DNA of 38,435 nt, taken from Acetobacteraceae bacterium. GTDB lineage: Bacteria; Pseudomonadota; Alphaproteobacteria; Acetobacterales; Acetobacteraceae. The stretch's first letter is position 1; the number at the start of each line of letters is the position of its first letter. Below the pieces are notes generated by a model. That model was given only the letters and a program-made list of their open reading frames with translations. It made no database searches and was not told the DNA's origin. Shown here piece after piece: positions 17,596 through 25,700 of the stretch. The stretch lies in NCBI GenBank assembly GCA_019750465.1, contig JAIEOP010000401.1:1-38435 (forward strand), read 5' to 3'. Made by a program: the position numbers and the translations under genes.

Positions 17596-18858
17596 ATGCT
17601 GCGCCTGGACGAGCACGCGCTGCCTGCCGACTGGCCGAACGGTGCCCATGTCGCGCGGGTGCATATGCCGGCGGAGCTGCCGCCCGCGGTGCCGATCAAC
17701 GACCGGCGGATCCCTGGCGACCGGCGCGCCGGCACGCCACGCCCGCCCGAGGGGCCGCTGCCGGCGGGCCCGAGCGCCATCGCCCTGCTGGACGGCGCCG
17801 CCTTCGACATGACGCCGGCCTTCGGAACGGTCAGCGCCTGGCTGAACGCCGAGGACCCGGTGGGCGCGATCCGCCGCAAGGGCGTGCCGATCGCCCTCGA
17901 TCTGCGGGCCGTGCTGGCCAACACGCCGCACCACGCGCGGGACCCGCTGAAGCCCTACCTGCTGGCGCCCATCGACCTGCAGGCGGTGAAGGCCTGCGGC
18001 GTGACCTATGTGCGCTCCATGCTGGAGCGCGTCATCGAGGAGCGCTGCCATGGCGATGCGGCGCGGGCCGCGGCGGCCCGTGCCGAGGTGCGCGAGTTCA
18101 TCGGCGACGACCTGGCGGCCATCCGCCCCGGCAGCACCGAGGCGCTGCGGCTGAAGGATGCGCTGGTGGCGAAGGGCTGGTGGAGCGGGTACCTCGAGGT
18201 CGGCATCGGCGCCGATGCCGAGATCTTCACCAAGTGCCAACCCATGGCCGCCGTCGGCACCGGTGCCAGAATTGGCGTACATCCGGCCAGCCAGTGGTCG
18301 AATCCGGAGCCCGAGGCGGTGCTGGCGGTGAATGCGCAGGGCGCCATCCTTGGCGCCATGCTCGGCAACGACGTGAACCTGCGCGACGTGGAGGGGCGCA
18401 GCGCGCTGCTGCTGGGCCGGGCGAAGGACAACAACGCCGCCTGCGCGCTGGGGCCGCTGCTGCGGCTGTTCGACGCGGCGTTCACGCTGGAGGATGTCCG
18501 CCGCGCCACGCTCCGCCTGACCATCGAGGGCAGGGACGGCTTCCGCCTGGAGGAGGAGGGCGCGGTCGGGGCGATCAGCCGCGACCCAACCGAGCTGGTC
18601 GATCAGCTCATCGGGCCGCACCACCAGTACCCGGACGGCGTGGTGCTGTTCCTCGGCACGCCCTTCTCGCCGGCCAAGGACCGCGGCGGGCCGGGCCTGG
18701 GCTTCACGCACCGGGAGGGCGACGTCGTGCGCATCGCCTCGCCGCGGCTCGGCACCCTGGTGAACGAGGTTGCCCGCACGGATGACTGCCCGCCCTGGAG
18801 CTTCGGCGTCGGCGCGCTGATGGGCAACCTGGCGCGTCGCGGGCTGCCGCGGCTGTGA
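17596..18858 (+). CDS. Fumarylacetoacetate hydrolase (FAH) family protein
   Basis: A 420-residue cytoplasmic enzyme from the ATG at 17596, with a strong AGGAGG site at 17580-17585. The N-terminal 150 residues are a family-specific extension (AIALLDGAAFDMTPAFGTVSAW, KPYLLAPIDLQAVKACGVTYV). The FAH fold follows: metal-ligand region YLEVGIGADAEIFTKCQPMAAVGTG, EPEAVLAVNAQG (about 237), then LGNDVNLRDVEGRSALLLGRAKDNNAACALGP (about 255-285), the signature with metal-binding Asp. Enzymes of this class act on 2-keto acids (hydrolysis, hydration or dehydration). This longer NNAACALGP subgroup is seen in sugar-acid and aromatic catabolism, but the substrate here is unknown. It overlaps the next hydrolase gene by 4 bp. 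Confidence 0.87.
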   Translation: MLRLDEHALPADWPNGAHVARVHMPAELPPAVPINDRRIPGDRRAGTPRPPEGPLPAGPSAIALLDGAAFDMTPAFGTVSAWLNAEDPVGAIRRKGVPIALDLRAVLANTPHHARDPLKPYLLAPIDLQAVKACGVTYVRSMLERVIEERCHGDAARAAAARAEVREFIGDDLAAIRPGSTEALRLKDALVAKGWWSGYLEVGIGADAEIFTKCQPMAAVGTGARIGVHPASQWSNPEPEAVLAVNAQGAILGAMLGNDVNLRDVEGRSALLLGRAKDNNAACALGPLLRLFDAAFTLEDVRRATLRLTIEGRDGFRLEEEGAVGAISRDPTELVDQLIGPHHQYPDGVVLFLGTPFSPAKDRGGPGLGFTHREGDVVRIASPRLGTLVNEVARTDDCPPWSFGVGALMGNLARRGLPRL

Positions 18859-19667
18859 GTGGACGTCTTGCCAGTGGCGCGGAGGAGGCGGGCCGCCTCG
18901 ATCGAGGTGATGGCGTGGAGCTGGCCTGGCGTCGGCGCGCCGGGCGCGGCCCGGGGGTGGTCTTCCTCGGCGGCTTCAACAGCGACATGACCGGCACCAA
19001 GGCGGAGGCGCTGTCCGCCCTCTGCGCGGCGCAGGGCCGGGCCTTCCTGCGCTTCGACTATTCCGGCCACGGCGCCAGCGGCGGGCGCTTCATCGACGGC
19101 ACCATCGGCCGCTGGGCCGCGGATGCCGCCTGCGTGATCGATGCGCTGACCGCCGGGCCGGTGGTGCTGGTCGGGTCCTCCATGGGGGGCTGGATCGCGC
19201 TGCTGCTGGCGGCGCGGCTGCGGCCCGCGCGGGTGGCCGGGCTGGTCGGCATCGCCGCCGCGCCGGATTTCACCCGCCGCATCGGCGAGGGCCTGGCGCC
19301 GGAGGCCCGCGCGGCCATCGCCCGCGACGGCGTCTGGCACCGGCCGAGCGCCTATGGCGATCCCTACCCGATCACCCGCGCGCTGCTGGAGGAGGGCGAG
19401 CGCCAAATCCTGCTCGACGCGCCGATCCCGCTGGCCATCCCGGTGCGGCTGCTGCATGGCCAGGGGGATCCGGACGTGCCCTGGCAGCTCTCGCTGACGA
19501 TCGCCGAGCGGATCGCCGGGCCGGACGTGTCGGTGACGCTGGTGAAGGACGGCGACCACCGGCTGTCCCGGCCGCAGGACCTGGCGCTGCTAGGAAGCAC
19601 CCTCGGCGCGCTCCTCGGCGAGGATGGCGACGAGGCCCTCGCGGTAGGTGGGGTATCGCCAGGATAG
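18855..19667 (+). CDS. Alpha/beta hydrolase (ABHD10-like)
   Basis: A 270-residue hydrolase. The GTG at 18855 overlaps the stop of the FAH gene (GTGA), so it is translationally coupled. The fold shows VVFLGGFNSDMTGTKAEAL, FDYSGHGASGGRF, nucleophile elbow VGSSMGGW (about residue 107), acid region LLHGQGDPDVPW and the His in KDGDHRLSRPQDL. These blocks are characteristic of the ABHD10 branch (acyl-thioesterase/esterase). The last 26 codons overlap the 3' end of the convergent SDR-like gene at 19590-19667; the tail after DHRLSRPQDL (about 35 residues) looks dispensable. It probably works with the FAH-family enzyme, given the coupling. Confidence 0.87.
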   Translation: MSGRLASGAEEAGRLDRGDGVELAWRRRAGRGPGVVFLGGFNSDMTGTKAEALSALCAAQGRAFLRFDYSGHGASGGRFIDGTIGRWAADAACVIDALTAGPVVLVGSSMGGWIALLLAARLRPARVAGLVGIAAAPDFTRRIGEGLAPEARAAIARDGVWHRPSAYGDPYPITRALLEEGERQILLDAPIPLAIPVRLLHGQGDPDVPWQLSLTIAERIAGPDVSVTLVKDGDHRLSRPQDLALLGSTLGALLGEDGDEALAVGGVSPG

Positions 19668-20489
19668 GCCCAGCGCCGCCTTGGTCGCCGCGTTCGCCAC
19701 GCGCCGGTTCTCCGACCAGAAGCTCAGCGCCATGGGAGACATGGTCTGTGCCGCCTCCTCGAAGGGGATCGCGGGGGGCGGGTCCATGCCGAGCATCCGC
19801 GCCGCCGCCTCGATGACGGTGGCGCTCTCGCTCGGCTCGTCGTCCACGAGGTGCAGGACGCGCCGCCCGCCGGGGGCCGCGGTGCGCATGGCCGCCAGCA
19901 CGGCCAGGGCGATGTCGTCGCGGTGGATGCGGCTGAAGGCGTGGCCGGGGCGGATGGTGCGCCGCGCGGTGCCGGCGCGGACGTCGTCGAAGGCGCTGCG
20001 GCCGGGCCCGTAGATGCCGCCGACCCGGAAGATGTCGAGCGCGCGCGGGCCGGCCAGCGCTGCCCAGTCCTGCTCGGCCGCCAGACGCCGGCGGGTCCGC
20101 GCCTGCCCGGGGGTGGGGGCGGTGTTCTCGTCCACCCAGGCGCCGCCGCGGTCGCCATAGACACCGGTGGTGGAGAGATAGCCGATCCAGCGCAGCCCAG
20201 GGGCGGCCGCGAGCACGGCGCGGTGCCGGGCGATCACCGGGTCGCCGGCCTCGCCGGGCGCCGCGGTGACCAGCAGGTGGCTGGCGCCCGCGATCACCGG
20301 CCCCGCCGCGTCGAACGCCACCACCGCGACACCCGGCGGCGGCTGCGCGGCAGCGCCGGGATCCCGCGCCGTGCCGGTGACGCGCCAGCCGGCGCCAAGG
20401 GCGGCGCGCGCCACGGCGGTGCCGGCATAGCCCAGGCCGGCGATCACCAGGTGGGGGGCGGGGCCGTTGCATGGATCGGGCATGGACAT
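19590..20489 (-). CDS. Atypical SDR / NAD-dependent epimerase-like protein (YeeZ-like)
   Basis: A 299-residue Rossmann-fold protein. The nucleotide-binding loop is VIAGLGYAGTAVARAAL. The YeeZ-like block GYLSTTGVYGDRGGAWVDENT is followed by ALDIFRVGGIYGPGRSAFDDV and FSRIHRDDIALAVLAAM. The catalytic YxxxK of classical extended SDRs is not present (the region reads TRRRLAAEQDW), as in YeeZ-type atypical SDRs, so activity on a nucleotide sugar is uncertain. The ATG at 20489 is followed by a second ATG at 20483. Its end overlaps the convergent hydrolase gene by 78 bp. Confidence 0.82.
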   Translation of the reverse strand: MSMPDPCNGPAPHLVIAGLGYAGTAVARAALGAGWRVTGTARDPGAAAQPPPGVAVVAFDAAGPVIAGASHLLVTAAPGEAGDPVIARHRAVLAAAPGLRWIGYLSTTGVYGDRGGAWVDENTAPTPGQARTRRRLAAEQDWAALAGPRALDIFRVGGIYGPGRSAFDDVRAGTARRTIRPGHAFSRIHRDDIALAVLAAMRTAAPGGRRVLHLVDDEPSESATVIEAAARMLGMDPPPAIPFEEAAQTMSPMALSFWSENRRVANAATKAALGLSWRYPTYREGLVAILAEERAEGAS

Positions 20490-20584
20490 GATCTGGCATC
20501 ACGTCGCGCGGCTTGCCAGGGCGGGCCCCGGGACGCGCCGCGCCGCGATTTCCCGCGGCCCGGGCGGCACGCTAGTCTGGCCCC

Positions 20585-21415
20585 GTGCCCTTGTCCCGCT
20601 CCGTCCTGCTCGGCGCCCTTGCCGGCCTGCTGCTGGCCGTGGCGGCGGCCCTGGCCTGGGTCATGCTGCTGGCGCCCGGTGCCGATGCGGCGGGCGAGAC
20701 CCTGCCGCTGCCGCCCGCCCTGCCGCGCCTCGCCGCGAGCCCGGAGTACGAGGCCTGCCTCGATCTGACTGGCCAGGATCCGGATGCTGCCCGCATCCAG
20801 GCCGAACGGTGGGAGGCCGCCGGCGGCGGCGAGGCGGCGCGGCATTGCCTCGGCCTTGCGATGCTGGCCCAGGGCGACGCGGCGCGCGCGGCGGAGCGGC
20901 TGGAATCGCTCGCGGCGCGCAGTGCCGCCGCCGTCGCGGTGCGCGCCGCGATCTTCGGCCAGGCCGGCCAGGCCTGGATGATCGCGGGCCAGCCCGGCCG
21001 GGCCTTCGCCGCCACCACCATGGGCCTCGTGCTGCTGCCGGACGACATCGAGCTGCTGACCGACCGGGCGCTGGTACAGGCGGCCCTCGGCCGCAACGCC
21101 GATGCCGTCGCCGACCTGGACCGCGTGCTGACGCTCGATCCGCGGCGGGCGGAGGCGCTGGTGCTGCGCGCCGCGGCGAAGCGCCGCATGGACCGCATCG
21201 CCGAGGCGGAGGCCGATATCGCGCGGGCGCTCACGCTTGGCGCCGACAATGCGGAGGCGCTGCTGGAGCGCGGCATCATCCGCCAGCTGCGCGGCGACAC
21301 CGCGGGCGCGCGGGCGGACTGGGAGCGGGCGCTGGCGCTGGCGCCGGATACGGCGACGGCGGACCTGGCGCTGCAGAACCTGGCCTTGAGCGAGGCGGGG
21401 CCGCAGCGCCGGTAG
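20585..21415 (+). CDS. TPR-repeat protein with N-terminal membrane anchor
   Basis: 276 residues from a GTG at 20585. The N-terminus carries a hydrophobic stretch (SVLLGALAGLLLAVAAALAWVMLLA, residues 5-29), either a signal anchor or a signal peptide. After a proline-rich piece and a cysteine pair region, tetratricopeptide-like repeats fill about 120-270, with the clearest units IELLTDRALVQAALGRNADAVADLDRVLTLDP, AEALVLRAAAKRRMDRIAEAEADIARALTLG and AEALLERGIIRQLRGDTAGARADWERALALAP. The protein is likely periplasmic-facing and mediates protein contacts; the partner is unknown. TAGTCT (20573-20578) is only 6 bases before the GTG, so the mRNA may be leaderless. It converges on fzlA. Confidence 0.82.
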   Translation: MPLSRSVLLGALAGLLLAVAAALAWVMLLAPGADAAGETLPLPPALPRLAASPEYEACLDLTGQDPDAARIQAERWEAAGGGEAARHCLGLAMLAQGDAARAAERLESLAARSAAAVAVRAAIFGQAGQAWMIAGQPGRAFAATTMGLVLLPDDIELLTDRALVQAALGRNADAVADLDRVLTLDPRRAEALVLRAAAKRRMDRIAEAEADIARALTLGADNAEALLERGIIRQLRGDTAGARADWERALALAPDTATADLALQNLALSEAGPQRR

Positions 21416-21422
21416 GCGTTGG

Positions 21423-22091
21423 TCAGAAATCCAGGTCCGCGTAGTGCGCGGGCGGGGTCAGGCCGCTGACGCGGTCGGCCAGCAGGCCGCGGAAATTCGG
21501 CCGCGACTTCATGCGCGCGTACCAGTCCTTCGCCGCGTCGTTCACCGACCAGTCCACGTCGCCGATGAAGTCCAGCGCCGAGAGATGCGCGGCGGCGGCG
21601 AAATCCGCCAGGCTCACCTGCCCGCCGGCGAGCCAGGCCCGCGTCTCGTGCAGCCAGCCCAGGTATTCGAGGTGCGGGCGGAGGTTGGCGTAGCCGGCGC
21701 GGATCGCCGAGGCATCCGGGTTGCCGCGGCCCATGGCGCGCTTCATCTGCTTCTCGTAGAGCAGGTTCTGCGTGACCTCCTGCGCGAATTTGCCGTCGAA
21801 CCAGGCGACGAGGCGGCGCACCTCGGCACGTTCGGCAAGCGTCCGGCCGAGCAGGTTGGTGTCGGGATAGGCCTCGTCGAGGTATTCGCAGATGGCGTTG
21901 CTGTCGGCGATCGCGAGGCCGTTCTCCTCGGTCAGCACCGGCACGGTGCAGGCGGGATTCAACGCGAGGAATTCCGCGCGCCGGTCCCAGACCCGCTCGA
22001 TGCGGAGCTCGAAGGGGAGGCGCTTCTCCGCCAGGGCGAGGCGGACCTTGCGGGCATAGGGCGAGAGCGGAAGGTGATACAGGATGCGCAC
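21423..22091 (-). CDS. fzlA: FtsZ-localized protein A homologue (GST-like)
   Basis: 222 residues from a GTG at 22091. It has a glutathione-S-transferase fold: thioredoxin-like N-domain (MRILYHLPLSPYARKVRLALAEKRLPFE, ALNPACTVPVLTEENG, ICEYLDEAYP) and an all-helical C-domain with SLADFAAAAHLSALDFIGDVDW and WYARMKSRPNFRGLLADRVSG. The C-terminus PPAHYADLDF closely resembles that of Caulobacter FzlA, where the extreme C-terminal tail matters for cell constriction. FzlA binds and curves FtsZ filaments and controls the constriction rate in Alphaproteobacteria. A generic GST is the alternative, but the specific C-terminal blocks favour FzlA. Confidence 0.85.
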   Translation of the reverse strand: MRILYHLPLSPYARKVRLALAEKRLPFELRIERVWDRRAEFLALNPACTVPVLTEENGLAIADSNAICEYLDEAYPDTNLLGRTLAERAEVRRLVAWFDGKFAQEVTQNLLYEKQMKRAMGRGNPDASAIRAGYANLRPHLEYLGWLHETRAWLAGGQVSLADFAAAAHLSALDFIGDVDWSVNDAAKDWYARMKSRPNFRGLLADRVSGLTPPAHYADLDF

Positions 22092-22132
22092 GGCGCGGGC
22101 TTATGGCATGCCGGTGCGGGGCGGCCAACCGC

Positions 22133-22675
22133 TCATGCCTGGCTCGCCGGCGACGGCGGATTGCGCGGGCCCTCCAGCGCCTCCAGCCGGTCCAGCGCGC
22201 GGCGCAGCATCTCCGTCAGCGCCATGATCTCCTGCGCGCGCAGCATGTCGATCTTCTCGTGCAGCAGGGCGATGTCGGCCTCCGCGCGCAGGTTCACGCG
22301 GTAGTCGGCGATGGCGCGGGCGCGGTCGATCTCCTCCTGCCGGTTCTGGCTCATCATGATGATGGGCGCCGTGTAGGCGGCCTGGAACGACAGCAGCAGG
22401 TTCAGCAGGATGAAGGGGAAGGGGTCCCAGGCCGCGGCGCCGGCGAGCGCGTTGCCGAGCAGCCAGGCCGCCAGCAGCGCGCTCTGCGCCAGCACGAAGC
22501 GCCAGGAGCCGACGAGCGCGGCCAGCGCATCCGCCATGCGGGCGCCGAGCGGCAGCGGCAGGTCGCGGGCGGTGCCGCGCTTGCGGCGCGATCGGGCGAC
22601 GACGGCCCGGACGTGCCGCGGCGGGTGCGGCGCCGGGGAGGATGGGGTGGGGGCGTGCGGGTGCGAGGTGGCCAT
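22133..22675 (-). CDS. DUF1003 domain membrane protein
   Basis: 180 residues from the ATG at 22675; a GTG three codons upstream is possible. A His/Pro- and Arg-rich N-terminus (1-45) precedes the DUF1003 core: GARMADALAALVGSWRFVLAQSALLAAWLLGNALA (first membrane segment), WDPFPFILLNLLLSFQAAYTAPIIMMSQNRQ (second segment followed by the conserved SQNRQ), then DRARAIADYRVNLRAEADIALLHEKIDMLR, a cytoplasmic amphipathic helix. This is the family's standard layout. The function is not established. It lies between fzlA and gltB on the minus strand, 36 bp after the gltB stop. Confidence 0.88.
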   Translation of the reverse strand: MATSHPHAPTPSSPAPHPPRHVRAVVARSRRKRGTARDLPLPLGARMADALAALVGSWRFVLAQSALLAAWLLGNALAGAAAWDPFPFILLNLLLSFQAAYTAPIIMMSQNRQEEIDRARAIADYRVNLRAEADIALLHEKIDMLRAQEIMALTEMLRRALDRLEALEGPRNPPSPASQA

Positions 22676-22711
22676 GGCGGGCACCCTATGCGCCCGGCCA
22701 TGCCCGCCCGG

Positions 22712-25700
22712 CTACTCCGCTGCGATCGCCGGCGCGACGGCCGGTGCGGCCGCGTCCTGCATCGGCGTCGGCAGGTAGCGTGCGTAGTCCTTCGGCACGA
22801 CGTGCCAGAACCGCTCCCGCACCCCCGCCCAGTCGTTCAGCAGCCGGGCCGCCAGGGGCGAGCCGGTCTCGGCCGCGTGCCGCGCGATCAGCTCGCGCAG
22901 CACGCCCGCCCAGTGCGCCGAGCCGAGGCGGCACCGGTGCAGCGAGTCGGGGTTGATCCGCCGCTCGAAGCTGCCGTCGGCGTCGAGGACGAAGGCCATG
23001 CCGCCGGTGAAGCCGGCGCCGAAATTGTCGCCCACGGGCCCGAGGATCGCGACCGTGCCGCCGGTCATGTACTCGCAGCCATTGGCGCCGCAGCCTTCCA
23101 CCACCGCGACGGCGCCGCTGTTGCGCACCGCGAAGCGCTCCCCGGCCTGGCCGGCGGCGAAGAGCTCGCCCGCGGTCGCGCCGTAGAGCACGGTGTTGCC
23201 GATGATGGTGTTCTCGCTCCAGACGAAGGGGGCGGAGGGCGAGGGGCGCACCACGATGGTGGCGCCCGACAGCCCCTTGCCCACGTAGTCGTTTGCATCG
23301 CCGACCACGTCCAGCTTCAGGCCCCGCACGGCGAAGGCGCCGAGCGACTGCCCCGCCGTGCCGCGCAGGCGCACGGTGAGGTGGCCGGGCTGCAGCCCGG
23401 CCATGCCGAACTGCCGCACGATCTTCGACGACACCTTGGTGCCGATGGCGCGGTGCGTGTTGCGGATGTTGTACTGCAGCTGCATCTTCTCGCCGGCGCG
23501 GAACAGTGCGTCGGCGTCGCGGATCATCTCCGCGTCCAGCGTCTCCGGCACCTCGTTGCGCCCCGTCAGAGTGCAGTAGGGCGGGTTGCCGCCCGCATCG
23601 GCCTGCACCAGCAGCGGGTTGAGGTCGAGGTCGTCGAGGTCCTCGGCGCCGCGGCTGACCTGGCGCAGCAGGTCGGTCCGCCCGATCACGTCAGTCAGCC
23701 GGCGGAAGCCGAGGGAGGCAAGGATCTCGCGCACCTCCTCGGCGATGAAGGAGAACAGGTTGATCACCTTCTCCGGGCTGCCGGCGAACTTGGCGCGCAG
23801 CGTCTCGTCCTGGGTGCAGACGCCGACGGGGCAGGTGTTGGAATGGCACTGCCGCACCATGATGCAGCCCATGGCGACCAGGCTGGCCGTGCCGATGCCG
23901 AACTCCTCGGCGCCGAGCATCGCCGCGATCACCACGTCGCGCCCCGTCTTCAGCCCGCCATCGGTGCGCAGCTTCACGCGGTGGCGCAGCCGGTTCAGCA
24001 GCAGCACCTGGTGCGTCTCGGTCAGCCCCATCTCCCAGGGCAGGCCGGCATACTTGATGGAGGATTGCGGGCTCGCGCCCGTGCCGCCGGAATGGCCGGA
24101 GACCAGGATCGCATCCGCCTTCGCCTTGGCCACGCCGGCCGCGATGGTGCCGATGCCGGAGCGGGCCACCAGCTTCACGCACACTGTGGCGTCCGGGTTG
24201 ATCTGCTTCAGGTCGTAGATGAGCTGCGCCAGATCCTCGATCGAGTAGATGTCGTGGTGCGGCGGGGGCGAGATCAGCATCACCCCCGGCGTGGAATGCC
24301 GGAGTTTAGCGATCAGCCCGCTGACCTTGAAGCCGGGCAGCTGGCCGCCCTCGCCGGGCTTGGCGCCCTGCGCCACCTTGATCTCGATCTCGCGGCAGTT
24401 GTTCAGGTATTCGGCGGTGACGCCGAAGCGGCCCGAGGCGATCTGCTTGATGGCGCTGTTGGCGTTGTCGCCGTTCGGGCGCGGCCTGGCGCGCGCCGGG
24501 TCCTCGCCGCCCTCGCCGCTGTCGGACTTGGCGCCGATGCGGTTCATGGCGATCGACAGCGTCTCGTGCGCCTCGGGGCTGAGCGCGCCGAGGGAGATGC
24601 CGGGCGAGACCAGGCGCTTCCTGATCTCCGTGATGCTCTCGACCTCCTCGAGCGGCACGGCGCTGCGGCCCTCGATGCGGAAGTCGAGCAGGTCGCGCAG
24701 CGCCACCGGCGGCAATGCGCGCACGGCCTTGGAATAGGCCCTGAAGGTGGCGTAGCTGTCGGTCTCCACGGCCTTCTGCAGCATGTGGATCAGCCCGCCC
24801 TCGAAGGCGTGCGTCTCGCCACGCAGGCGCTTCTTGTAGAGGCCGCCCACCGGCAGGGTCACCACATCCGCGGCCCAGGCGCGCGCATGCAGCGCCAGCA
24901 GCCGCCGCGCGATGCCGGAAAGGCCGATGCCGGATATCCGGGAGGCGGTGCCGGGGAAGAATTCCGCCACCAGCGCGCGGGAGAGGCCGATCGCCTCGAA
25001 ATTCATTCCCCCGCGGTAGGAGGAGATCACGCCGATGCCCATCTTCGACATCACCTTCAGCAGGCCCTTGTCCACCGCCTTCTTGTAGCGGGCGACGCAC
25101 TCCTCCAGGCCGAGGTCGCCGAACAGGCCGCGGCGCTGGCGGTCGGCGATGCTCTCCTGCGCGAGGTAGGCGTTCACCGTGGTGGCGCCGGCGCCGATCA
25201 GCACGGCGAAGCAGTGCACGTCCAGGCATTCGGCGACGCGGACGTTCAGGCTGGTGAAGGTACGGAGCGAGTGACGCACGAGGTGGGTGTGCACGCCGCC
25301 CACCGCCAGGATCATCGGGATCGCCGCGCGCTCCGGCCCCTGGTGCTCATCGGTCAGGATGATGTGGGTGCAGCCGGACTGCACGCCGATCTCGGCCTCG
25401 CGGCGGATGCGCTCCATGTGGCGGCGCAGCCCTGCCTCGCCCTCAGCGACGGGGAAGGTGCAGTCCACCTCGCAGGCGGTGCTGCCCATGTAGGTACGCA
25501 TGGCGGTGAACTGCGCCGTTGAGAGCACCGGGCTGTCCAGCATCAGCATGTCGCACTGCGTCGGGTCCTCATCGAGGATGTTGCCGAGGTTGCCGAGGCG
25601 GGTGCGCAAGGTCATCACACGCGTCTCGCGGAGACTGTCGATCGGCGGGTTGGTGACCTGGCTGAAGGACTGCCGGAAATAGTGGTGCAGGCCGCGGTAC

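Noticed and set aside
22103-25522. 1139-codon plus-strand open frame opposite gltB
   Set aside because: It is antisense to the well-supported gltB and has the His/Arg/Ala/Gly-rich composition of a shadow frame.
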